A stretch of DNA of 12,548 nt, taken from positions 1 through 12,548 of the forward strand of contig CAKSUH010000020.1 of the NCBI GenBank assembly GCA_934500855.1, given 5' to 3'. Source of the stretch: an uncultured Eubacteriales bacterium (GTDB lineage: Bacteria; Bacillota; Clostridia; Oscillospirales; CAG-272). The notes beneath the pieces were generated by a model. It was not told where the DNA came from, searched no databases, and saw nothing but the letters and a program-made list of their open reading frames with translations. This document shows positions 1 to 7,118 of this stretch, piece by piece. Every line of letters starts with the position of its first letter. Within the stretch, counting starts at the first letter, position 1. The position numbers were made by a program, and so were the translations under genes.

Positions 1-145
1 GGATATACCCTTTGTGACGGACCGCCCCCAACAGCGTTCCGCTGTCGAGCCAGTAACGGATTCCGTTTGCGTCGCAGAACTGCGTTACAACATCAAGAAT
101 TTCGAGCTGAATTTTCTTTAACCGGTCGCCATCGATTTTTTTCAT
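1..145 (-). CDS. LicD-family phosphotransferase, N-terminal fragment cut by window edge
   Basis: Reading the minus strand from an ATG at 145-143 gives 48 codons with no stop before the window edge. The fragment begins MKKIDGDRLKKIQ. Residues 31-48 read YWLDSGTLLGAVRHKGYI, which matches the conserved N-terminal motif of the LicD family (typically Y-W-L-D-x-G-T-L-L-G-A-V-R-H-x-G-F). Family members are nucleotidyl- or phosphotransferase-like enzymes that attach phosphocholine or related phospho-groups to teichoic acids, lipopolysaccharide or capsular glycans at the cytoplasmic face of the membrane. A GAGG ribosome binding site lies at 158-155, nine bases before the ATG. The gap to the stop of the upstream flippase gene is 28 bases, so this is probably the fourth gene of the polysaccharide operon. 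The donor and acceptor cannot be told from the fragment. The family call is strong because of the motif; the rest of the gene is outside the window. Confidence 0.85.
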   Translation of the reverse strand, partial: MKKIDGDRLKKIQLEILDVVTQFCDANGIRYWLDSGTLLGAVRHKGYI

Positions 146-173
146 AAAGGTCAACCTCGCCTTTTTTATCATT

Positions 174-1496
174 TCATTCGGACTGTTCGGGAGATTTCTG
201 TTTTCTTTTGATCATCATCTTCATTGCATTCACGCAATCCGCAGGATTCAGAGCCTTCATCATAAGAAGGTTATTGTATCGGATCGGCTTGATGATAAAT
301 CCGATAATCACATTCGTAAAAATCTGCGTAATCAGTGAGGCAAGCGCCGCACCCATAATCCCCATCACGGGAATCAGGAAATAATTGAGCACCACATTCG
401 CCGCCGCTCCCGTCAGGTTGATGACCCACAGATACTTCTGTTTGCTCTCCGCAAGAATCCAGATGTTCCGCACCGAGCCGACATAGGAAAAAGTGGTGTA
501 CCACACGATCAGCCGCAGAGCGTTTACCGACTGCGCATAATCGGCACCGTACAGGATTCTGATAATCAGCCCCGAAAAAGCCGTAACAACCACGCTTTGC
601 AGAAGCGACAGGTAAATGATGATGCTGTAAAGTCTGCACACATCCTTTTCGTACTGCGCCTCATTGTTCTTTTTGTCATCAAAAATCATCGGGCGGAAGG
701 AGTCGATGATTGCCGAAAACACAAACGCCGTCATACCCGCGCAGGCAACCGCCGCCGAATAATAGCCCGTTGCCGCATCGTCGATCATCAGTTTGAGCAT
801 GATGCGGTCGGTGTGCGCAAAAATCGCGATCATCATGTCGGGAATGATATAGTAGCGGCTCCTTTTCAGCAGGTTCTTTGCCGTTTCCGCCGAGAACCGC
901 AGTTTTGCACCGCCCGCCCGCCGATAGACGAAAAAGAGGCTGACCGCAATAATCATATAGTCCAAAGAGTTGGAAACCGCGAACCAATATACGCTCTTTC
1001 CCGTTGCAAGCAGGAAAATCTTGTAGCCCGAAACGACCACATAGGCAAACAGCGCAACCAGTGACGAATACTTGGACAGCAGTTTTGCCTGAAACCAATA
1101 GATCATGATTTCAAGGCTCTGGAAAATCAGAAGCGTGCTGTAGAGCAGGCAGACAAGAAAAGTGTCCCGCTCCCCGAAGTTTGCGATGGAAACGAATGCC
1201 GCCACGCCGCCGATGCAAAAGAGCGAGGAGCAAAAGGTCAGAAAAATCGAGGTCCCGAGAATTTCCCCCTCCCGCTCGGGATGCGTGACCAACTCACGAA
1301 CCAACACGCCCGTCAGACCCAGATACATGATCGGCGCGACAAAGGATACAACCGACGCGGCATAGTTGATCAGCCCGAAGCCGGACGGTCCCAGAAAGCG
1401 CGCCGTCAGCATGGAAATTACCAGCGCCAACAATGATTTGACCAGTTGGATGCCGATAATCCATGTTGCGTTTTTCACTACTTTATTTCTGTTCAT
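174..1496 (-). CDS. Wzx-like polysaccharide flippase (oligosaccharide repeat-unit transporter)
   Basis: The 440-residue protein is very hydrophobic, with about a dozen predicted membrane spans, the usual size and topology of Wzx/PST-type flippases in the MOP superfamily. The N-terminus has the typical first helix followed by TARFLGPSGFGLINYA (about residues 31-46). A central segment HTDRIMLKLMIDDAATGYYSAA (about 227-248) matches the charged D-R-x-M-L region common in this family. The C-terminus is basic and cytoplasmic. Flippases of this type move undecaprenyl-diphosphate-linked oligosaccharides from the inner to the outer leaflet. The start ATG at 1496-1494 overlaps the end of the upstream glycosyltransferase gene by 14 bases and has no well-placed strong Shine-Dalgarno, so translational coupling is likely. 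The LicD-type gene follows 28 bases downstream. The exact substrate is unknown. A teichoic-acid or lipid-linked glycan role is possible as an alternative to capsule. Confidence 0.88.
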   Translation of the reverse strand: MNRNKVVKNATWIIGIQLVKSLLALVISMLTARFLGPSGFGLINYAASVVSFVAPIMYLGLTGVLVRELVTHPEREGEILGTSIFLTFCSSLFCIGGVAAFVSIANFGERDTFLVCLLYSTLLIFQSLEIMIYWFQAKLLSKYSSLVALFAYVVVSGYKIFLLATGKSVYWFAVSNSLDYMIIAVSLFFVYRRAGGAKLRFSAETAKNLLKRSRYYIIPDMMIAIFAHTDRIMLKLMIDDAATGYYSAAVACAGMTAFVFSAIIDSFRPMIFDDKKNNEAQYEKDVCRLYSIIIYLSLLQSVVVTAFSGLIIRILYGADYAQSVNALRLIVWYTTFSYVGSVRNIWILAESKQKYLWVINLTGAAANVVLNYFLIPVMGIMGAALASLITQIFTNVIIGFIIKPIRYNNLLMMKALNPADCVNAMKMMIKRKQKSPEQSE

Positions 1497-2703
1497 TTAC
1501 GGTTTCGTAAAGCCTCACATATTCCATGAATTTCTCATTCCGATCAAACCCCTGTGCCCGTTTCAGGCAGGCTTCCGGGGGATACGGCTTGTCCGTCCGG
1601 ATCCGCACGATCTCCCGCTCCAGTGCGTCCACATCCCCTTTCGGGACCACACTGCCACAGGTTTCGTCCGGAATCTCGGGACTGCCGCCCGTGCGGAAAG
1701 TCACAACGGGCGTCCCGCAGGCAAGCGCCTCCATATTGACCGTCGGATAATTCTCCTCCCGCGTCGGATTCACAAGCAGGTCCGCCGCAGTGTAAATTCC
1801 CGCAAGCTCGGTCTGGTTCTGCGTGCGGTGGATTGACAGAATCCCGTCGGGCAGTTTCCGATCGGCTTCATCGTCCGTTCCCACCAGCACAATCCGATAC
1901 TGCGCGGGATCAAGCCGACGGTACAGTTCCGCAAACACATCCAGCCCCTTCCGGACCTCCCAATCGAACGCAACGCCGAGCAACAGACAGCAGTCCTCGG
2001 GAATCCCGTGCTTTGCCCGGAAATCCGATGCGGTCGGTCTGAACACCGAAAGGTCAATCCCGTTGTTGATGACCCGAACCGGGTACACGCCCAGATGCGA
2101 CTGCCGCACCAAGCCCGCCAGCCACTCGGACGGCGTGACAACGGTCATATTCTTCACTCCGCCGAACCATTCTTTCTTTTTGCGCAGCATCTTCCGCGCA
2201 TTGTCGGTCAGGCTCTCCGGATAGCGCCGATAGAGGGAACATCCGCGGCAGTCGCTTTTCCATTTCTCACATTCCGCCATGTCAAAATACGGGCAATGTC
2301 CCGTAAACGCCCAGCAATCGTGCAAGGTCCAGACAACGGGGATGTTCTCTTTCTTGATATACCGGAACAGCATCGGCAGATTGATATACCAGCTGTGCAG
2401 ATTGTGCAGATGGATCACATCGGGCTTCAGCCGCCGAAGCGTTCGGATCAGCCTGCGCGTACCGAACACGGTAAAGCCTCCGTCCAGCCCCGTCAGCCCG
2501 CTCAGGGCGTGATGCAGTCCGTTCTCGAGAAAGGACCCGACATACAGGTGCTTCCCGTGCTTCGGAATCTGTTTCCCCTTCCATTTCCGCGAAACGGTGT
2601 AAACCGAAAAACCGCATTTCTCTCCGCAGTCGGCAATCTGCAGCATGATTTTTCCCGTACTGCCGTAATCCGAGGTGTTGATCTCAACAACCGTTTTCCC
2701 CAT
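1483..2703 (-). CDS. GT4-family glycosyltransferase
   Basis: From the ATG at 2703 the protein has 406 residues. It is a GT-B-fold retaining glycosyltransferase of family 4. The N-terminal domain opens with MGKTVVEINTSDYGSTGK, with the glycine-rich loop. It contains HLHNLHSWYIN (98-108) and HDCWAFTGHCPYF (128-140). The C-terminal nucleotide-sugar domain contains the E-x7-E motif, E317 to E325 (ENYPTVNME), followed by ACGTPVV. Cysteines 130, 137, 145, 152 and 155 form a cluster seen in a subset of this family. An upstream in-frame ATG at 2718 would add MKGER, but the sequence AAGGGAG placed six bases before the 2703 ATG is a good ribosome binding site and decides the start. The gene overlaps the preceding glycosyltransferase by 20 bases and the flippase by 14. 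It probably adds one sugar to a lipid-linked glycan at the cytoplasmic membrane. Sugar and linkage cannot be predicted. Confidence 0.9.
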   Translation of the reverse strand: MGKTVVEINTSDYGSTGKIMLQIADCGEKCGFSVYTVSRKWKGKQIPKHGKHLYVGSFLENGLHHALSGLTGLDGGFTVFGTRRLIRTLRRLKPDVIHLHNLHSWYINLPMLFRYIKKENIPVVWTLHDCWAFTGHCPYFDMAECEKWKSDCRGCSLYRRYPESLTDNARKMLRKKKEWFGGVKNMTVVTPSEWLAGLVRQSHLGVYPVRVINNGIDLSVFRPTASDFRAKHGIPEDCCLLLGVAFDWEVRKGLDVFAELYRRLDPAQYRIVLVGTDDEADRKLPDGILSIHRTQNQTELAGIYTAADLLVNPTREENYPTVNMEALACGTPVVTFRTGGSPEIPDETCGSVVPKGDVDALEREIVRIRTDKPYPPEACLKRAQGFDRNEKFMEYVRLYETVNEQK

Positions 2704-4003
2704 TCGTTCTCCCTTCACATGCCGCTGTCAGAATCCTGCGACACACCGCGCTGTTTCCCGCTTCGTTATGGTATTGCGCGGCAACCGCCAGCGCCCGTCG
2801 CGCGACCTCTTCCCGCAAAGTCCGGTTTTCAAACGCTTCTTCCAACCGCTCCCGCAGGGTTTCCCGCGAGACGGCGCAGATCGCGCAATTGTTTTCGGTC
2901 AGATGCCGCATGGACGCCACACACCCGGGTCCGTAGGCAAACAGGCAGATTCCGCTCGCCAGACTGTTTGCAATCTTGGTGGAAACCGAGTATTTCACCT
3001 CGTCGATGTTCTCCGCGTCAAACGATTCCGTATGCACGAGCAGCTGTGCCGCGTGAAAAATTCCGTCAAACTCCGCGCCCGACACAAACCCCCGCAGGCG
3101 AACCGACGCGTGCCGGCTCAGTTCCCCCAAAAGTTCCGGGTCCTTCTCCGCCGTATAAATATCCAAAGTGTAGTCCGTTCCCTTTTCGGCGTTGATCGCG
3201 TCCAGCGCCGCGCCGATCTCCGAGAGCGACCGATACCGTCCGCACCGCACTGCGCCCATATAGGTCAGGTGGTCCGCCGAATCGGTGTTGCGGACCGTTG
3301 CGGAAACCGGATAGTTGCTCCCCGTCATCACGACCGTTGCCGGCACGCCGAAGCGCTCGGAATACGCCTGCTCCAGTTCGCGGCAGATCACGACCAGATG
3401 TGCCGAACGCCCGACCGTCTGCCCGATCTTGCGGCGCAGAAGGCGGAGCCGCAACCGCTCCAAAAGTCCCCGTCCCCCTTCGACGAAATAAAAATCGTCG
3501 CAGATATAGGTCACAATGGGGAGCTTGTATCTGCGTGACAGCTTCAGCGCAATGTCATAGATGAATTTCGCGCTTCCGGGAGCAAGGAATATGCAGGTCG
3601 GCTTTTCGCGTTCCACCCACGCCCGCAGGTCCCGATTGAACCAATGCGCGCATTTCCACATCAGATCGCGCAACAGGTACCGGAGCGGCGTTTTGTTCTT
3701 TCGGTTCCGATAAAGCGACTCGTCCCGTTCGGATTCAAACAGCTTCCCTTCCGACTGTCCGATCTCGGAATCCGCAAGTTCCCGTCCCGCGCGGCGGAAC
3801 AGATAGGACCGCAGAATCTCCTTGTCGGTCATGCGGTAAAAGGATCCGCACGCGCGCACATCCGGCAGGGACGGATAAATATAGAATTGGCACAGCTCCT
3901 CCGGACGGAACGAGGAGAAAAGGGTCTGTAAGGTTTTTCCCATACAGTCGCAGGTCATAATCGGATTATGACTGACGATCAGGACTTTCAGCTTGTCGCT
4001 CAT
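2684..4003 (-). CDS. Glycosyltransferase, GT-B fold, first gene of the polysaccharide operon
   Basis: This 439-residue protein begins LKVLIVSHNPIMTCDCMGKTL, with an N-terminal Rossmann strand and loop typical of GT-B transferases. It has VTYICDDFYFVE (164-175), DHLTYMGAVRCGRYRSL (244-260) that starts the C-terminal nucleotide-binding domain, and a donor-site region VHTESFD then KYSVSTKIANSLASG (337-351). The last segment resembles the phosphate-binding part of GT4-like capsule glycosyltransferases rather than a textbook E-x7-E. Its likely role is transfer of a sugar to a growing surface oligosaccharide in the cytoplasm. The ATG at 4003 is preceded by AAGGAG at 4016-4011 with seven-base spacing, and a sigma-A-type promoter lies at 4078-4106, so this appears to be the first gene of the operon. 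The end of the gene overlaps the next glycosyltransferase start. Divergence from well-known families limits confidence in the donor sugar; the glycosyltransferase call itself is firm. Confidence 0.8.
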   Translation of the reverse strand: MSDKLKVLIVSHNPIMTCDCMGKTLQTLFSSFRPEELCQFYIYPSLPDVRACGSFYRMTDKEILRSYLFRRAGRELADSEIGQSEGKLFESERDESLYRNRKNKTPLRYLLRDLMWKCAHWFNRDLRAWVEREKPTCIFLAPGSAKFIYDIALKLSRRYKLPIVTYICDDFYFVEGGRGLLERLRLRLLRRKIGQTVGRSAHLVVICRELEQAYSERFGVPATVVMTGSNYPVSATVRNTDSADHLTYMGAVRCGRYRSLSEIGAALDAINAEKGTDYTLDIYTAEKDPELLGELSRHASVRLRGFVSGAEFDGIFHAAQLLVHTESFDAENIDEVKYSVSTKIANSLASGICLFAYGPGCVASMRHLTENNCAICAVSRETLRERLEEAFENRTLREEVARRALAVAAQYHNEAGNSAVCRRILTAACEGRTNGENGC

Positions 4004-4077
4004 GTTCAGGCTCCTTCGGACCGTTTCCGCCCGCCGACATCGGTCCGCTTCATTTTTTCATTCATAATATTGTATAT

Positions 4078-4106
4078 ATCATACCACAAAAGTTCAAATT
4101 TGTCAA
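4078..4106 (-). promoter_or_regulatory. Sigma-A-type promoter of the polysaccharide operon
   Basis: On the minus strand TTGACA (4106-4101) and TATGAT (4083-4078) are separated by exactly 17 bases. Transcription would start near 4071, giving a leader of about 68 bases before the glycosyltransferase ATG at 4003. The -35 box is a perfect consensus and the -10 box has one mismatch. Confidence 0.8.
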
Positions 4107-4235
4107 GTGGAAAGGCAATCTTTCCGACCGTTCGACCGGCCTCCTCCGAACCGTCTTGCATAAACAGTGCATATTATTCATTTTTGCTTTCTTCGGAAGG
4201 GCGTAACCGACAGCATAAAAGCGGCTCAGCAAGCC

Positions 4236-4277
4236 CCTGTTTTACGGGTTTGAGCGGATCGATCCCCGTAATACAGG
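4236..4277. repeat. Imperfect inverted repeat in the divergent region
   Basis: The arms cctgttttacggg (4236-4248) and cccgtaatacagg (4265-4277) are complementary at 12 of 13 positions and enclose a 16-base centre that itself contains the palindrome ggatcgatcc (4256-4265). The repeat lies about 80 bases upstream of the -35 box of the amino acid transporter promoter. It is not followed by a T-run, so it does not look like an intrinsic terminator. A regulator site or a remnant of a leader RNA are both possible. Confidence 0.5.
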
Positions 4278-4356
4278 CTGTTTGCACAAATAGACCGGCG
4301 AAAATCTTCGCACATTTCACAAATTTTATAAAATGAAAAAATATTCAGAAAAAGGC

Positions 4357-4385
4357 TTGACAAATGAAACTTTATGCAGTATAAT
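4357..4385 (+). promoter_or_regulatory. Sigma-A-type promoter of the amino acid ABC transporter operon
   Basis: TTGACA (4357-4362) and TATAAT (4380-4385) are both perfect consensus hexamers separated by 17 bases. The expected transcription start is near 4392, giving a leader of about 43 bases. This places the ATG at 4435, with GGAGG at 4421-4425, as the true start of the first gene. Confidence 0.88.
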
Positions 4386-4434
4386 AATGCCATACCAAAT
4401 CAACAGCCATTTTATTCACGGGAGGTACACCATC

Positions 4435-5265
4435 ATGAAAAAACTGTTTTCCTTCGCGCTTGCCGTCTGCATGGCGGCAGGTTGCCTGCTCGCATTCGCT
4501 TCCTGCAAGAAGGAAGAGACGCTGACCGTCTACACCGAAGCGGGATTCGCGCCGTTTGAATATGTCAAAGACGGCAAGATCGTCGGCGTGGATGTGGACA
4601 TCATGGAAAAGGTCGGAGAAAAGCTCGGCAAGAAGGTCAAATTCGAGAATGTCGCGTTCGACACCATCGTCGACGCGGTTTCCTCGGGCAAGCTGACCAA
4701 TGTCGGCGCGGCGGGCATCTCGATCAACGCCGCAAGAAAAGAAAAAGTGGACTTCTCCAACGAGTATTACACCGCGGCGCTCTATGTGATCTACCCCGCC
4801 AAGGATGCGGCAAGCTATGAAAGCAGCACCTCGGACAGCGTAACGGGCGTTTACTGGGACAGCCTGAAAGGCAAGAAGATCGCAGTCCAGAACGGGACCA
4901 CGGCGGACCTCTTCCTCGGCGATGAACTTGCCGACGGCGGAACGCTTGCGGGATCGAACGCCGCAAAGGTCGGATTCAGCGCACTTGCAACCGCCGTTGA
5001 GGATGTCTCCAAGGGGACCGACAGCAATGTGCTGATTATCGACGAGCTGCCCGCAAAGAAACTGATTGAGGGCAAGAGCAGCCTCAAGTGCGCGCCGCTT
5101 TACTACAAGGGTGCGGACGGCGAAGCGGATGAGGCGGCGGTTGATACTTACGCCATCTGCGTGACGAAGGGACAGACCGACCTGCTGAACGCCATCAACG
5201 AGGTTCTGGCGGAGCTTGGCAAGGAAGGAATCGAAGCGCTGGTCAAAAAGCACCTCGGCATCTGA
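4435..5265 (+). CDS. Polar amino acid ABC transporter substrate-binding lipoprotein
   Basis: The 276-residue protein has a basic N-terminus and hydrophobic stretch (MKKLFSFALAVCMAAGCLLA) and a lipobox FASC with the modified cysteine at residue 24, so it should be a membrane-anchored lipoprotein outside the cell. The mature part belongs to the SBP_bac_3 family: FAPFEYVKDGKIVGVDVDIM (38-57), RKEKVDFSNEYY (101-112) with the arginine that usually binds the ligand carboxylate, QNGTTAD (152-158) and IIDELPAKK (201-209). It would capture an amino acid and deliver it to the permease encoded 92 bases downstream. A strong promoter lies at 4357-4385 and a GGAGG site at 4421-4425, ten bases' distance from the ATG. 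A strong hairpin follows the stop, which commonly lets cells make more binding protein than permease. Which amino acid is carried cannot be told; cystine, glutamine, arginine and lysine importers share these motifs. Confidence 0.93.
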   Translation: MKKLFSFALAVCMAAGCLLAFASCKKEETLTVYTEAGFAPFEYVKDGKIVGVDVDIMEKVGEKLGKKVKFENVAFDTIVDAVSSGKLTNVGAAGISINAARKEKVDFSNEYYTAALYVIYPAKDAASYESSTSDSVTGVYWDSLKGKKIAVQNGTTADLFLGDELADGGTLAGSNAAKVGFSALATAVEDVSKGTDSNVLIIDELPAKKLIEGKSSLKCAPLYYKGADGEADEAAVDTYAICVTKGQTDLLNAINEVLAELGKEGIEALVKKHLGI

Positions 5266-5285
5266 TTGTCGGGCGCGGAACACAT

Positions 5286-5324
5286 CCCGAAAAGGAAAAG
5301 CGGCAACCGCTTTTCCTTTTTGGG
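5286..5324 (+). terminator. Strong hairpin between binding-protein and permease genes (partial terminator or mRNA end)
   Basis: Arms at 5290-5303 and 5307-5320 are perfectly complementary over 14 bases around the loop caa, and cccg/tggg extends the stem to about 18 bp (with one G-T pair). The 3' arm ends in TTTTT but is followed by ggggc, not by a free T-run. It lies 21 bases after the binding-protein stop and 33 bases before the permease start. I see no consensus promoter in that 33-base gap, so read-through or RNA processing must supply the downstream genes. Confidence 0.75.
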
Positions 5325-5357
5325 GCTTATCAATAAACCATACAAAAGGATAAAATT

Positions 5358-6059
5358 ATGCTGTTTCAGGACATTGGCAAAATACTGCGCGACGCCGAGT
5401 GCATGGGGTATCTGCTTCAGGGCTTCCGCAACACCCTGCTTCTGACGCTCGCCGCCGCCGCAATCGGGCTGGTGCTCGGATTTACCGTTGCAATCGTCAA
5501 GATCTCGGCGCAAGCCAACAAATATATGAAAATCCCCGCATTCCTCTGCAATGTTTATACCACGGTGTTCCGCGGCACGCCTGTCGCGCTCCAGCTGTTC
5601 ATCATGGTGTTCGCCGTGTTCGCAATTCCGGGCTTCAAGCCCTATGCCGCCATTCTGACCTTCGGCATCAACTCGGGCGCGTATGTCTCCGAAAGCATCC
5701 GCGCAGGCATTTCCTCCGTGGACCCCGGGCAGATGGAAGCGGGACGCGCGCTGGGGCTTTCGTGGCGTTGCACCATGCTCCGCATCATCCTGCCGCAGGC
5801 GGTTAAAAACATCATCCCCGCCATCGGCAACGAAATGATTGCCCTGCTCAAAGAGACTTCCATCATCAGCATGGTGGGCGCAACGGTCGGATCGCCGACC
5901 TTCGACCTTAACGCCGCAACGAACGAAGTGTTTCACAAGATCCCGAACTATCTCGCCGGCGGTCTGATCGCGGGCGCCTTCTATCTTGCGGTGGTCTATC
6001 TGATGGTCTTTCTTATCAAACTGATCGAACGGAGGCTGAAAGCAAGTGATAAGCATTAA
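5358..6059 (+). CDS. Polar amino acid ABC transporter permease
   Basis: The 233-residue membrane protein fits the HisM/GlnP permease family. It begins with a cytoplasmic or periplasmic N-segment, then [26 protein letters not shown] (first span, about 21-46) and [11 protein letters not shown] (71-81), a hallmark of this family. The EAA loop that docks on the ATPase is [22 protein letters not shown] (127-148), followed by [24 protein letters not shown] (151-174). The protein would form a homodimeric channel through the cytoplasmic membrane. AAGGA at 5346-5350 is seven bases before the ATG. The last 14 bases overlap the GTG start of the ATPase gene, indicating translational coupling. Confidence in class is very high; substrate is unknown. 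Confidence 0.95.
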   Translation: MLFQDIGKILRDAECMGYLLQGFRNTLLLTLAAAAIGLVLGFTVAIVKISAQANKYMKIPAFLCNVYTTVFRGTPVALQLFIMVFAVFAIPGFKPYAAILTFGINSGAYVSESIRAGISSVDPGQMEAGRALGLSWRCTMLRIILPQAVKNIIPAIGNEMIALLKETSIISMVGATVGSPTFDLNAATNEVFHKIPNYLAGGLIAGAFYLAVVYLMVFLIKLIERRLKASDKH

Positions 6060-6939
6060 AGGATTATACAAGGATTTCGGCAGTCTGCATATTCTCAAGG
6101 GCGTCTCATGCGAGGTCGAAAAGGGAGAAAAGGTGGTGCTGATCGGTCCGTCCGGAAGCGGAAAAAGCACCCTGCTCCGCTGCATCAATCAGCTGGAGGC
6201 TCCGACCTACGGCGAAATCCTGATGGACGGCAAGCTGTTGACCGCCCCGGACCCCTACCTGCATTTCGACATCATCCGTCTGTCGGAAACCTACGGAAAA
6301 CTGACTGCCTCCGGCATGGACGATACGGCGGCGATTGCAAAGATCAAAGCCGAGGATCTGCTCCGCCCACACGAAGGAAAGGCATACCGCGCCGCCCTGA
6401 AACAATACGAAAAAGCGAACCGGATCGACATTGACATCGCGCGGCAGAAAATGGGCATGGTGTTTCAGCACTTCAACCTCTTCGGAAACCTGACGGTCCT
6501 GCAGAATCTGACCTTCGCCCCGGTCCGTCTCCGCCTGAAATCCAAAGCCGAAGCCGAGGAGCACGCAAGAGAACTGCTTGCGCGGATCGGACTGTCCGAC
6601 AAAGCCGATGTCTACCCCGCAACGCTCTCGGGCGGGCAGAAGCAACGGATTGCCATCATCCGCGCGCTTGCCATGGAGCCTGAGGTCATGCTTTTCGACG
6701 AGCCGACCTCGGCGCTCGACCCCGAAATGGTGGGCGAAGTGCTGGACCTCATCAAAAAACTTGCGCAGGACGGCATGACCATGGTCATCGTAACCCACGA
6801 GATGGGCTTCGCCCGCGAGGTTGCGGATCGCGTGCTCTTTATGGACGGCGGAACAATCGCCGAAAGCGGCTCCCCCGCAGAGGTTTTCGATCACCCGAAG
6901 TGCCTCCGCACGCAGGAATTCCTCAGCAAGGTGCTGTAA
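6046..6939 (+). CDS. Polar amino acid ABC transporter ATPase with an insertion between Walker A and Q-loop
   Basis: The 297-residue protein is the nucleotide-binding subunit of the importer. Walker A is GPSGSGKST (34-42), the Q-loop glutamine is Q141 in [10 protein letters not shown], the signature is LSGGQ (194-198), Walker B is VMLFDEP (214-220) and the switch histidine is H251 in VTHEMGF. Relatives such as GlnQ are about 240 residues long, and in them the DG-x-x-L strand after Walker A runs almost directly into RQKMGMVFQ. Here roughly 60 extra residues (about 66-129, bases 6241-6432) lie in between; they are charged and look helical (for example [25 protein letters not shown] is in this block). 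All catalytic motifs are intact and the frame is uninterrupted, so the protein should be functional. The start is GTG at 6046, preceded by GGAGG at 6031-6035, within the end of the permease gene. A terminator follows at 6960-7000. Confidence 0.94.
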   Translation: MISIKGLYKDFGSLHILKGVSCEVEKGEKVVLIGPSGSGKSTLLRCINQLEAPTYGEILMDGKLLTAPDPYLHFDIIRLSETYGKLTASGMDDTAAIAKIKAEDLLRPHEGKAYRAALKQYEKANRIDIDIARQKMGMVFQHFNLFGNLTVLQNLTFAPVRLRLKSKAEAEEHARELLARIGLSDKADVYPATLSGGQKQRIAIIRALAMEPEVMLFDEPTSALDPEMVGEVLDLIKKLAQDGMTMVIVTHEMGFAREVADRVLFMDGGTIAESGSPAEVFDHPKCLRTQEFLSKVL

Positions 6940-6959
6940 CCTCCGCATTCCCGGACCTC

Positions 6960-7000
6960 AAACGGGAGGCAACCGCCCGCTCGGAAGCATCCCGTTTTTT
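6960..7000 (+). terminator. Intrinsic terminator of the amino acid transporter operon
   Basis: Arms aaacggga (6960-6967) and tcccgttt (6990-6997) are perfectly complementary, with a smaller ggc/gcc pairing possible inside the 22-base loop, and the run TTTTTT follows directly (6995-7000). It begins 21 bases after the ATPase stop codon. Confidence 0.75.
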
Positions 7001-7019
7001 GTATGAAAATGTGAAAAGG

Positions 7020-7108
7020 ACCCCGCAGGGCGCCGCGCAATATCGGCGTCCCGCAGGGTTGTTCCCGAAGAAAACGGAAGGTTCGGAGGGAAGGAATCCC
7101 CCCTCCGA
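7020..7108 (-). terminator. Two hairpins downstream of the cell wall hydrolase gene, likely termination region
   Basis: Hairpin 1 (nearest the stop codon at 7119) has arms 7101-7108 and 7083-7090, perfectly complementary over 8 bases; on the minus strand a CCGTTTTCTT stretch follows shortly after it. Hairpin 2 has 16-base arms at 7059-7044 and 7035-7020. On the minus strand its imperfections are two G-U pairs and one A-C mismatch, whereas on the plus strand they would be two mismatches and one G-U, so the structure favours minus-strand RNA. A short CCTTTTC follows it. Neither has a long T-run. Confidence 0.5.
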
Positions 7109-7118
7109 GGCTCCCTCC

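Larger units (their letters stand above)
4004..4434. other. Divergent intergenic region between polysaccharide and amino acid transport operons
   Basis: This 431-base stretch holds no gene I can support. It contains the minus-strand promoter at 4078-4106, an inverted repeat at 4236-4277, an AT-rich 12-base palindrome (attttataaaat, 4323-4334) just upstream of the plus-strand promoter, and that promoter at 4357-4385. The part between 4110 and 4230 shows no clear promoter or RNA structure. The open frame that runs from an ATG at 4333 into the binding-protein gene starts upstream of the promoter and is therefore not the real start. Confidence 0.6.

Noticed and set aside
2008..3195. 395-codon plus-strand open frame opposite the two glycosyltransferases
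   Set aside because: No ribosome binding site or recognisable motif; both genes it covers have clear glycosyltransferase motifs.
4157..4180. Possible arginine-repressor box (tgcat…attca half-sites) in the divergent region
   Set aside because: The half-sites are at the wrong spacing (13 rather than 14 bases) and lie about 180 bases upstream of the promoter; not enough to call.
4333..4434. Upstream in-frame extension of the amino acid binding protein (34 residues)
   Set aside because: The ATG at 4333 lies upstream of the perfect promoter at 4357-4385 and lacks a ribosome binding site; the ATG at 4435 follows GGAGG and begins a lipoprotein signal.
4386..4434. T-box or other amino acid riboswitch in the importer leader
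   Set aside because: The leader between the predicted start and the ATG is only about 43 bases, too short for a T-box or lysine riboswitch, and has no terminator.
4372..5283. 303-codon antisense open frame opposite the binding-protein gene
   Set aside because: It mirrors a gene with signal peptide, lipobox and SBP_bac_3 motifs, and it runs through that gene's promoter and ribosome binding site.
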